This document shows positions 33,401 through 45,400 of a DNA stretch of 64,000 nt, piece after piece. A program made the position numbers and the translations under genes. Below the pieces are notes generated by a model. It ran no database searches. It was not told the origin of the DNA and saw only the letters and a list, made by a program, of their open reading frames with translations. Within the stretch, counting starts at the first letter, position 1. Every line of letters begins with the position of its first letter. Source of the DNA: Actinernus sp. WN-2022 (lineage: Eukaryota; Cnidaria; Anthozoa; Actiniaria; Actinernidae); assembly GCA_030867875.1 (NCBI GenBank), contig JAOWCC010000019.1, positions 33,151,976-33,215,975 on the forward strand, in the 5' to 3' direction.

Positions 33401-36400
33401 GGTGCACCAAAGACTACACCAAAAATATACTACGTAGACCCGCGAGTTACAAACCAGCATCTTACTTGATTTGTAGGAGGACATCACGTGCCTTGTTGAT
33501 GGTGTCCATGGACAGGCGACCAAATGGCATGTAGTCACTGTCCAGATTGAAGTCTCTCAGTTTATGGATGGACTTACGAAGCCACTCCTGGTCCGTCTAT
33601 GAAATGAGAGAAAAGTGACAATACATACTTGGATAAAAACCTGCTCATTATACAGGTATCTGATCTTGGGCTTGTCAACACCTCGTAGAAAGCCTTGGTT
33701 TCTGACATATCTCCGCATTGCTACTAACGTCTGGACCCCATCCTTTAAGATTTAGGGCATGTGTACATGAAGGAAGATTGACCCTAGCACTAGGGCTATC
33801 TTCATTGTATTGTAATCCCTCGAGACTATTTTGCATATCAACAACAATGCAGCTAGTCCTAGTACTAGGGCTATCTTCATTGTATTGTAATCCCTCGAGA
33901 CTATTTTACATATCGACAACAATGCTGCTGGTCCTAGCACTAGGGCTATCTTCATCGTATTGTAATCCCTCGAGACTGTTTTACATATTGACAACAATGC
34001 AGCTGGTCCTAGCACTGTGGCTATCTTCATTGTATTGTAATCCCTCGAGACTGTTTTGCATATTGATAACAATGCTGCTGGTCCTAGCACTAGGGCTATC
34101 TTCGTTGTATTGTAATCCCTCGAGACTATTTTGCAAATCAACAACAATGCTGCTGGTCCTAGCATAAGGGCTATTTTCGTTGTACTGTAATCCCTCGAGA
34201 CTGTTTTGCATATCACTAGGTTCAACCTCCCTTAATCGTGTAAACAGGCCATACGAAAATATACATTGACTCCACTGTTCAGCATGGCATACTCACACGA
34301 ATCAGTACTGTTTAAATAAACCTTGGGGATAGATAACATAGAGCACAGCATCGGCGTGGCCGAGTGGTTAACACGGCGGACTCGCAATCCAGTGACCCGA
34401 GTTCCATTCCCCGTGCGCTCGACCACGTTTGTAAGTACAGTAGCCAGTTGATTTGTCTCCACGTCGACTGGGATTCTTATACAAGAGCCACAATGAAAAC
34501 TATTGGGTCACCAGTAATTGTGTTTACCCTATCCTCATAACGGTATTTATAGTTTAATTTTATTTAGAACTTGTGATATTCATAATTGTGTTTGTCAGAC
34601 ACTTTTGCAGTACACGAGCAGATACTCGCTGACGCCGCACCGTGGCCACCACTATAAATAATTCACCACAATTCGGTTCATTCAATATTTCTAAGTTTAC
34701 TAAAGAACATATTCCAAAATGAATAGTATAGAGAGCAGTAAATAACAGTTGAATGCTACCATGTTAAAGAGTATACCAAGATTAGTAATACTCTCAATTC
34801 TAGGGGTGATAGCATAAAATGGTACTAAGTTATTGAGATTTCAATATAGTATAGAGAGCAGTAAATAACAGTTGAATGCTACCATGTTAAAGAGTATACC
34901 AAGATTAGTAATACTCTCAATTTTAAGGGTGATATCATAAAATGGTACTAAGTTATTGAGATTTCAATATAGTATAGAGAGCAGTAAATAACAGTTTAAT
35001 GCTACCATGTCAAAGAGTATGCCAAGATTAGCAATACTCTGAGTTTTAGGGGTGATAGCATAAAATGATACCAAGTTATTGAGATTTCAATATAATATTA
35101 TACTACACTGTAGACCCTATTCCAAAATGGTGAATCTTGTTTGAATAGTATTTAAATGTCAATAACTTTGCAGCAATGATAGACCAAACTCCCAAACTGC
35201 TCAGTATTAATTACTATGACATGCTTTACCACCGTTGTCGTTGTTACGCGATGGCGAGAGATCAAAGTCGCGACGCATAGTTTGCATTAGACTTCCTTCA
35301 ATCATACGAAGTGGCAGGGGTAATTAACTGTGACGGCGGGACGTGAATATTTGTTTACTTTATTATTGGCCTTTTATTGCTTTTCTTACTCAGGTTTTCT
35401 AAAAAAATATGATCAACACAGAGTTCCGTTCAGGCCGAACGAAAAACAGAGTGATTTACTTTCTTACGTTGTGTAGATTTTGAGACAACGACCAAAATGT
35501 GTCTGACTGCCGTCGTCCTAGACGTTTGGGGCTAGCCCCTCCCACTTTGTATAATTGACGTTTGGGGCTAGCCCCTCCCACTTTGTATGATTGACGCTTG
35601 GAGCTAGCCCCTCCCACTTTGTATGATCGACGTTTGGGGCTAGCCCCTCCCACTTTGTATGATTGACGTTTGGGGCTAGCCCCTCCCACTTTGTATGATT
35701 TACGCTTGGAGCTAGCCCCTCCCACTTTGTATGATCGACGTTTGGGGCTAGCCCCTCCCACTTTGTATGATTGACGTTTGGGGCTAGCCCCTCCCACTTT
35801 GTATGATTGACGTTTGAGGCTAGCCCCTCCCACTTTGTATGATTGACGTTTGGAGCTAGCCCCTCCCACTTTGTATGATCGACGTTTGGGGCTAGCCCCT
35901 CCCACTTTGTATGATCGACGTTTGGGGCTAGCCCCTCCCACTTTGTATGATTGACGTTTGGGGCTAGCCCCTCCCACTTTGTATGATTGACGTTTGGGGC
36001 TAGCCCCTTCCACTTTGTATGATTGACGTTTGGGGCTAGCCCCTTCCACTTTGTATGATTGACGTTTGGGGCTAGCCCCTCCCACTTTGTATGATTGACG
36101 TTTGGGGCTAGCCCATCCCACTTTGTATGATTGACGTTTGGGGCTAGCCCCTTCCACTTTGTATGATTGACGTTTGGGGCTAGCCCCTCCCACTTTGTAT
36201 AATTGACGTTTGGGGCTAGCCCCTCCCACTTTGTATGATTGACGTTTGGGGCTAGCCCCTCCCACTTTGTATGATTGACGGAAGCCCAGTGCAACTACAC
36301 TTCGCAACTTTGGTCTCGCGACATCGCGTAGCAATGCAAACGGTGGTAATGCAGGCGGCATGGCTAAGATCCTAAGTCTTTTTGGCATTATGCAAATTAG

Positions 36401-39400
36401 AGCAACCATATCGGAATAGGGCCTATCAACAGGCTGAATTTATGTAAGTGATATAGTGTACATACGATGGTCTTCATGAGTTCCTGCAGTTCGTGAGGCA
36501 GTCGAGATGGCGGACATTTGGTCAGCTCAAACGGTTTCAGGATCTCCTTAGCTTTGCGACGCTTGAACTCAGGATTCCTCTCCGGAAGAACCAAGGCGTA
36601 CTTCTTGGGCATTTTCTTGAAGCTAAATATTAGATATATTTCTGAGTAATGGCAGACGGTTTTGTCCCTATTCACTGTATTCTTATGAATCTTCCCTTTT
36701 TCAGTCTTCTTTTTTTAGTGTAAATTCATTTGGCAATGGGAACATTTGATTTTTTAAGTTTTGAAGTTGGGGTCTTTTCAATGAAGAAAATAGTGTGGAC
36801 ATGTTAGGATTTGTTTGGTTCACCAGTGTATTTAGTCCTCATTGTCTAAGTAGCCGTGTCACGCCAATATATTAAGTGTCACGACAATATATAGTGTCAC
36901 GCCATTAAGGATATCAAGTGTCATACCAATATATCATAGTGTCATGCCAATATATACAGTGTATATGCCAAGATATACAAAGCGTGTCACTTCTATATAC
37001 ATAACGCCACGCGAAGATATATAAAGTGTCACGACAAGATATTAATGACATGTCAAGATTAAGGGCGCATTCTTTTGGGACAGGAGCCCATAACCAGGAG
37101 CGTCCATATCTCCTATATAGGTGGCATAGCGTTTTCACAAGTTGGACTATTTTTAGATTATTTTCCCCGCCAATTGGTGGGTTGCACCAGTGGAGGAACA
37201 AAATATGCCTCGTTAGCTGGTTATGGGCGCTCCTGGTTATGGGCTCCTGATTGGGACTCTACCTATTCCGGTAAAGTAATAACAGGATACACGGAATACT
37301 AATTCCCAAAAGAACAGACATTCCGAAAATGGAATGATCTTGAAGGAGGTGACCTGGGAACTAACAACTCCGCCATTTTGAATTAGAAGAAAGTGAAGCT
37401 TTTTTCCGGCCGGAAGCGCACGCCACAGGTTTACCGCCAAAAAATCCACAAAGAAGGACATTTAACCTCTTCCGAGTAAACCGCTGTTTAGTCTGAATTT
37501 CAGCCGTCTCCTCTGGTTCGTTCCTCCCGAGAGAGACGTCTGAATCCAATAGCCGATAATGCCGTCCAGTGACGTCAAGGCGGATTAACAATTTAATTTA
37601 TGCAAATAAAACTGTCACGGCGGTAGTAAGAGTTCGTGGGTCACAAAAACAAAGCCATCGCTCGCCTTGAGAAATTATTTGAGATCATGCCGGCCAAAAT
37701 AAAAGCCTTACCTACATATATATATATATCCATCCCATTTACTTCTAAAGTGCCTCCTACGTTGTGAAAACCTTTTCGAAGCAACAAATCGTTATATTAT
37801 ATTTGGAGGCAAAGTACAGTTGATCTTTGTCGCGCTAATCTGCCGTTCGAATCGAGACAGCTACGAGATATTACCTATGTAAATGATGCAACAGAAAAGT
37901 AGAAAAACATGAAAGGATAATGGAGAATTTTCGAAGAAATACGGGAAAGAACAGTTCCTTGAAGAGAGTAGCGACATTCTTTACCACTGCGAGTGTGAAC
38001 AAATAATCGATTATCAACAACCCCGCGGACGTGACGGGATAAAATGAGAGTCGGCCGGTTATTGTGCAGGACACTTTCAATCCATTTCCAGATGGTTTCC
38101 TTACGAATTCAAGTTCTTTGCCAAAGACAATCACTCCACTGAAACTCCACGATCAACAATCGCGAGTCGAAAGTGAATCCTGCCGTCTTCTCGGATGAGT
38201 TAATTATGATAATTATGCGAAATTATAGAATATGAACCAATCAAAGATCACTACCAGGTTTTCTGGTAGTGACGTCACTGGACAGCATTATCGGCTATTG
38301 GATTCAGACGTCTCTCTCAGCTCGGGAGGAACGAACCGGAGGAGACGGCTGAAATTCAGGCTAACCACTGTTCTGTTCATTCCTAAAACGGACTAGGTCC
38401 CAATAGAACATGTTTACCGTGTATTCCGGCAATATTTATTCTAAAACAACGCGCCCATACATTCTCATGTCAAGATATAGTGTCACGCCAAGATGTATAA
38501 AGTGTCACGCCAGGATAAAAAACAAATCCCATCTCGTTGTTGTTTGAATAACAAACGTTCCCTAGATTTACGCATTTAAGATAGTGGAAGGGTTTAAACA
38601 AGGGTTTAAGAATGGTTTCTATGCATTTTATGGCCAATAGTGATAGCATTTCACGACGTAACGTCACCAACACTCAACGTTGGTAATTCTGTTTTTATGT
38701 CGTACAACACGTAAGGTAAGGCACGTTTTTAATGAGGGGGGTGGGCTGGAGGTTTTTTTTCAATCAAGGGGCGAAACGTGGCCCTCCCCGTTGCTTTTTA
38801 AAGGAAATCCATGGCCCCTCACTTGAAATCGCGGAAAAAGGATGACCCTCCCGTAAGAACCGCCACAACAACTGTTCACTAGAGCAGTTAGATGTTTTCT
38901 GCCAATACTATGGGGAAAAAGGGGTGACCCTCCCCCTACTACAAAACATAAAAGGATGACCCTTCACAGACGTTACAATATTTTCCGATGACCCACCCCC
39001 TCATTAAAAACGTACCTTCCCTAACTGGATAAAACTAACTGTTCTGGGATCCATAGTGACATGGAGTATCCCCTTCAATCAACTATTCAAAGTCAATTTG
39101 AATATGTAAATTACGCCTAGGGAATTAATTAATGAGAGTATAAAAGTAAGAACAATGCTCTCTATAGGTGTTGTTTGTAAGAAACCAGAAGACGAACAGG
39201 TAGTTCTGCGTCTCGTCCAGCATCAACTCCGGCTAGCTTGCTGGCTCTCGAAGATGTATGAGGGGAAAAAACCAACTGAAGCCTATGATAGCCACAGTCT
39301 TCAACAGTTCTTTTGAACTTAAAAGGCTCTCTAATGTTACGGCCAAGGCAGCCCAGCCGCAATTTTGAATGACTGCTACGTATGAGGTACATGTAGTGTG

Positions 39401-42400
39401 TGCTCGTTCCTTTACGGGAGGGTTGTGAGAACTCCTATTAGTTGGTATTCGGATATAGTTATTTTGTCTATTATGCTCGGTGGTTTGTGCTGTTCACCTC
39501 GCAGTTCGGTTGTTGTGCCGATGTTTCACTTTTCGGTCGCAGTTTAAATTTAGATTATTTGCGATTGCCACGTGGTTTTCTATATTGCGGTACCGATGGC
39601 GGATGTATCTGGGAAAAGTTTCCCTGCTCTCAAACTGCATATCTGATGCTAGAACAACCATTATTATCGTAAGGTAGTTTCTGTAACGACTTTTGTAGCT
39701 TAGCTTTAGCTAGTAGAATTATTTACATGTTTATTTATTATTTCATTATTGCTCAATGTGATTTATGCGCTCCGACATCAGAATGCGTGTTTGGTTAGGT
39801 TATAATTATCTTTTGACTTTTGTGTGTCTAAAATAATGCCTGTGTGGCTGAAGGAATGCCTCTGCGGATAGAAGAATGCCTGTGTGGCCAAAAAAGAATT
39901 GTGCAGAGGCGGTTAGAAAAATGCCTGTGAGGCAATTCTGTCAACGGGGCAGTCAGTGATAATTATGGGTGTGAGGCGAAAGAAATCTGCCGGTGGGGAA
40001 GTCGGTTAAAATACGCCTGTGAGGCGAATATGTCAGCGGGACAGTCAGTGAATATGCTTGTATGGCTAAAGAAATTACGCCTGTGAGGCGAAAGGAATCT
40101 GCCTGTGGGGCAGTCATTGTTTATGCCTGTGTGGTTAAAGAATATACGCTTGTGAGGCGAAAGGAATTTGCCTGTGGGGCAGTCATTGTTTATGCCTGTG
40201 TGGCTAAAGAATATACGCTTGTGAGGCGAAAGGAATCTGCCTGTGGGGCAGTCATCGTAAGACGCCTGTGAGGCGAAAGGAATCTGCTTGTGGGGCAGTC
40301 ATTGTATATTTCGGCTAAAGTGAACAAGTTGCACCGTAAATACGTTGTCGGTAAGTGGTCGGTAAGTGGTCGGTAAGTGGTTGGTAAGTGGTTGGTAAGT
40401 GGTCGGTAAGTGGTTGGTAAGTGGTCGGTAAGTGGTCGGTAAGTGGTTGGTAAGTGGTCGGTAAGTGGTCGGTAAGTGGTCGGTAAGTGGTTGGTAAGTG
40501 GTCGGTAAGTGGTCGGTAAGTGGTTGGTAAGTGGTCGGTAAGTGGTTGGTAAGTGGTCGGTAAGCTGTCGGTAAGTGGTTGGTAAGTGGTCGGTAAAATT
40601 GTGTCGGTAAGTGGTTGGTAAGCTGTCGGTAAGCTGTTGGTAAGCTGTCGGTAAGCTGTTGGTAAGGTGTCGGTAAGCTGTCGGTAAGCTGTCGGTAAGT
40701 GGTTGACTCATTTGAACCAAAATATGCTTTATACCTTCTTAAGTTTCCAACGTTCTGGCAACGATAAACCGCTTCGATAACAGATAACAAATTAAAATAT
40801 CCGCGGCACTCACTGTTGGGCCTCTCCTGTTGTGTCAAAAACCAGACAATCAGTCTGAAAGCGCATGAATCGTTATCTCATACTGGCTCAAGAATATTTT
40901 CAACCAAAATACGCTTAATAGCTTCCAAAGTTTCCAACGTTGTGACAACGATAAACCTCTTCGATACAGTGCGATCTCACGGCAAATTAACAGATAACTA
41001 CAGTATTGTGCTAAAGTCATGCAAACGTATTACGACGAATTTCGCTCTTAATGTTCCTACGAATGCCAAAGCGAATTCGAATTCATGACAAACAGTTTTA
41101 CAAACGTACAGTAAGATGGTTTTGGTAAATACCCTGCGTGCCAGAGGCGTCAAAAAGTCAGGATTCTAAAATAATAGATTTGCCGCAGTTGGCCGCAGTT
41201 AAAGAACACGTGATATCACGTGGGAATCCAAGATGGCGCGGGTTCACTAATTTACGGAGTTGAATCGAGAATATGATGCAAAGAAGAAAAGACAGATTAT
41301 TGAGTTCACTATTTTCATCAATATCCAACTATCTACAACGTAGTAAGAATATGCTATTGACAAATTTCGTTCTAACATTGGAAAGCTACGTGATATCAAG
41401 AGCGTAGCGAGTATGTACGCACATACGCACACTTTGAGTTTGAGACGAAAATTCGCTATTTGTACTATTAGCTGGATTTTACTTTGAGACGAAAATTCCC
41501 TGTGGAAACCATTCGTCAAGTACTGTCGGTAAGCTGTCGGTAAGCTGTCGGTAAGCTGTTGGTAAGCTGTTGGTAAGCTGTCGGCAAGCTGTCGGTAAGC
41601 TGTCGGTAAGCTGTCGGTAAGCTGTCGGTAAGCTGTTGGCCGACCACTTACCGACAACAAATTTACAGTGCAACTTGTTCACTTTAGCCGTATATTTCTG
41701 TGTGGCTGAAGAATATACGTTTGTGAGGCGAAAGGAATCTGCCTGTGGGGCAGTCATTGTATATGCCTGTGTGGCTAAAGAATGCCTGTTTGGCTTAGAG
41801 AATATCATGCCTATGTAGCTAAGAGAATACCTGTGCAGCTAAAATATAATGCATATGTGGGTATAGAGAAATGCGTGGCTTGTTCAAACGAAGTATGCTT
41901 GCCGGTCCGGCTATGGTTATTTGGAAAAATGCTCTCAGATCAGGGCAAATAACTCGCATGGGCTACCTCCATAACTGAGCTGCCTGTGGACGTTCCGTTT
42001 TCGGGCGTTGGAAGTTGCTTTCTCCTGATCGGGGACTCCATCCTTGCTGTGTTTTTTTTGGTACATTAATCATGTTTTCTTTGTGGTTTACTTTGTAATA
42101 GCACTGCCTTTTTCCGAAATTGCTCCATGTTTATTTTCATCTCAGTTAACGTGGATGGGGTTCCCGTTCAGGAGAGAGTGAAGATAAGGTTTGGGAAGGG
42201 AAGGATTCAGGGTAACTGTATTACGTGCCTAGTATAAAGAACAGTGAGAAAGAAATGTACGTAACTACGGGTATAGCACCTTGACTAGAGTAATCTAACA
42301 ATTAACTGGTCTAATTACCAATGGTGATATATAGATAGCACTTGGACAAAGGGTTTGGGGAAGGTCGGAGTTGCACCCCATACCTCATTAATGACAATGT

Positions 42401-45400
42401 ACTAGGCGGAATAATACACTATTCAAAGTCAATTTGAATATGTAAATTACGCATAGGGAATTAATTAATGAGAGTATAAAAGGAAGAACAATGCTCTCTA
42501 TAGGTGTTGTTTGTAAGAAACCAGAAGACGAACAGGTAGTTCTGCGACCCGCTCGCATCTTTCGCTCTTCGCCCTGGGTTTGTCCCAGGTCGGAGTTGCA
42601 CCCCATACCTCATTAATGACAATGTACTAGGCGGACTAATACACTATTCTCAGTTCAATGCCTGTACAGCGGCCCGACAGGTCTGCAACACGCTTGCGCA
42701 TGCGTGGATTTCACGCGGGAAATCACGCTCGCGCGCATCATTTTGGTTGAATTTTCACTCGAAATTTGGACTTCAAAGCATTGTTACAGAAAAGTACGAG
42801 AATTTTTAGGCCCTTTCATGCACCAGTCCCAAATTTAATTGGCTTGATGATTAAACTAATAAAACCCTTAAACCCCAGTATTTTTGGCGATGTGTCGAGT
42901 TTCTGAAGATTTTCTGAACAGAAACCATTTAGGACTGCTCCCGCGATTTCTACCGCTAACTGGACATTTTGCAGACCTGTCCGGCGGTCCTGCATTTAAG
43001 ATTCGGAGCATCGGATCAGAGTTGTTATGCTGCACTGAATCACAAGGCGCTCGCCTCGCCCTTTACGTTTTTCCGAAACGGTTTGCTTGTACTTCCGCGC
43101 TTTCTCGCTCTATCTTTTCCTTCCAAGTTTGTCACCGAGAGCCGCTGCACAGGCTAATCAATTCAATTCTCTTACTTGTCCTTGTTGTCCCACTCGTTGC
43201 CTGTCTTGCTCTTAAATATCTTTTTGAACTCGTCAGCCGCCTCCTTGGGTTCGCCGAATGGTGTTCTCTGGTGCTGACCCATGTCTCCAATACGACCCCA
43301 GCGGTTCAACAGCACCCACAGGTTCTTACCCTTCTCATGGATCACCTGGAGGGGGAGGGTGGGGAAGGTCTTGGTGAGTTCACACGTATAAAGCAAGCGC
43401 AAGCAAAAGGGATGTATGTGCGAACATTGGTAAAGCAAAGGCAAACGCAAGCAAAAGAAAATGAAAGTTTCCATTCTCTTGCGCTTGCATTTTCGCTTGC
43501 TTCACGAATTCACCCGTGTGAACATTGGTGAAGCAAGCGCAAACGCAAGCAAATCAGCGATCCCTTGGGACTCGTCGGCCATCTTGGAAAAGCACAACAA
43601 ATGCGCATGCGTGCAATATGCGTTTGACGCGTGAACATCGCTTGCATGTGAACCGGCCTAAACTATGATGTGACGAATGCACAAAGAACGTGCTGGTGTT
43701 CGATCACTGGGCAACGCGTAGAATGAGTGGACATTTTGTCACCTCTAGACCGTGCCCAGTTTCGGTAGTGCCTTCCCCAACCAGATTTTCGAAAATTATG
43801 AACAGATTAGAGTACCATTAAGGTGGAACGATAATCAGTGTGATTTACCTTCTTACGTTTGCGTGCTCTTTAGAACGTAAAATTTGGAGTTTTCACGTTG
43901 TGTTTTGCAGAGAACGGTCAAACGTGCACTTCCACGTACAGTTATTGTATTTCGTAATTAAGACTTGTTTTATGCCGTCGTTGCAGACGTGGTCGTTGTA
44001 GTTGCTTAAAGAATGCTAATCAGTAGTAATGCTTTGCGCGCCCACGTTTCCGTTTGAACAATAGGTCATTTAGACGATATTGCGCACGCATAAGTAGAAC
44101 AATAGATGCGAGCTACTAAGACTCGTTCTGGTTCACCAGCCTTTTTGTTATTTAAAACAGATAGCTATTGTTCTAACTGCGCGTGCAACATCGTCAAAAT
44201 GGCTTTATAAAAAGAAGTCAAAATCCTATTTTCATGCTGTACGCGACGAAAATGGCGATTGTAACAACAACAACAAAAACTTTATTTGTATCTTAAAATT
44301 ACAATATACAAGAAAAAAGGAGAAATATGAAAATACAGATACTGGCAATCTGAAGTTAGTTAAAACTAATCGAGTCAGATTGCCATTAGACTCAAATCAC
44401 ATTAATGGTCGCACCAAAGAATGGAAAGATACATGACACAGACACACGAACCTATAAACTAGATAATACACATAGCAGTAGAAAAAAAAAGATCATAGTG
44501 TTTATATAGTTATGAATAAAAAGAAAGGGAAGACAAAAAAAGAATAAGAAAAAAAAGAAAAAAGAAAGGTGACGTCAGTAGAGTTGCAAAAGGTCGGACT
44601 CAATTGCTTTCCTAAAAGAAGACTTTGACATAACTTTATACTCGTCAGAAATGTAGTTCCAGGTTTTAGCACCAGTAAATCTGAGACTAAATCTGAGACT
44701 AGATTGTAACAGTTTTTTATTGTTCAAACGGAAACATGGGCACGCAAAGCATTAATATTAGCATTCTTTAAGGTCCTACTCCAGTTAGGTTACCTGCATT
44801 TTGTAGAAGTTATTGAGGCCGTACAAACCAAACCTCACGTCCACCTTGGTCATAAGAATGTCATACGGGATCCCTGTGTCGGGATCCATGTAGACCTCTC
44901 TGCAGACGAGAGCAAGACATTGCATCATAATTTCGCATGTACAGAGTTACTGTATTGATAGATAAAATGGGCCTTTTGCAGTTAGGCAATCACGTGGTTG
45001 TACTGGAGAGTAAAACGATCTTATTTCGTATATTTAAAGGCACTTGTACGAGGTCGGTAGTGTTATTAGCAAAACCTGTTTGTACACGCTATTGTCCACC
45101 TCTTCTAAAACTGATCTTTCTAAAACTGAGTTTTGAAGTTTGTTTGCCGTCCAGAAAAGCCTTTCCCATGGGATCACGAACTCAATTAATTGGTTATTGA
45201 AGTAATATATCAGCACGTGACTGTTCATTAAAGCCTTTCCCATGGGATCACGAGATCACGAACTCAATTCATTGATTATTGAAGTGATATATCAGTACGT
45301 GACTGTTTCCTGCAAAAGGCGGTCAGATTGTTATTCCATCATTTGCTGTAGATTGGTTTGAATGCGCATCGGGAGCCACAATCAAAACGCGCCCCCGAGA

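Larger units (their letters stand above)
40313..41689. mobile_element. 1.38 kb Mutator-like element with 9 bp target duplication
   Basis: The inverted ends share GGCTAAAGTGAACAAGTTGC then AC(C/T)GTAAAT and GTTGTCGGTAAGTGGTCGG. GTATATTTC flanks both ends exactly (40304-40312 and 41690-41698). Terminal inverted repeats longer than 40 bp with a 9 bp duplication fit Mutator-like elements. Subterminal arrays of a 10 bp motif lie at 40347-40699 and 41523-41640. The centre has a direct duplication (about 40706-40800 and 40893-40998, TTTCCAACGTT(C/G)TG(G/A)CAACGA). No transposase is present. Confidence 0.88.

Noticed and set aside
34354..34424. Functional tRNA-Ser gene
   Set aside because: The anticodon stem is unpaired at two positions and the long variable arm expected for tRNA-Ser is missing.
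35456..36409. 317-codon minus-strand frame of QSYKVGGASPKR repeats
   Set aside because: The 36 bp satellite is open in two frames at once and in both gives repeats; unrelated sequence flanks it on both sides.
40190..40838. Two overlapping minus-strand frames rich in LPTTYRPLT
   Set aside because: Both come from the 10 bp subterminal array of the Mutator-like element.
39083..42545. LTR retrotransposon bounded by the two TATA-box repeats
   Set aside because: Between the repeats are only a satellite and a DNA element; no TG...CA ends, primer site or polyprotein was found.
43172..43531. Plus-strand 215-codon frame across 42884-43531
   Set aside because: It runs antisense over the PARP WGR exon, whose minus-strand reading has domain and splice support.
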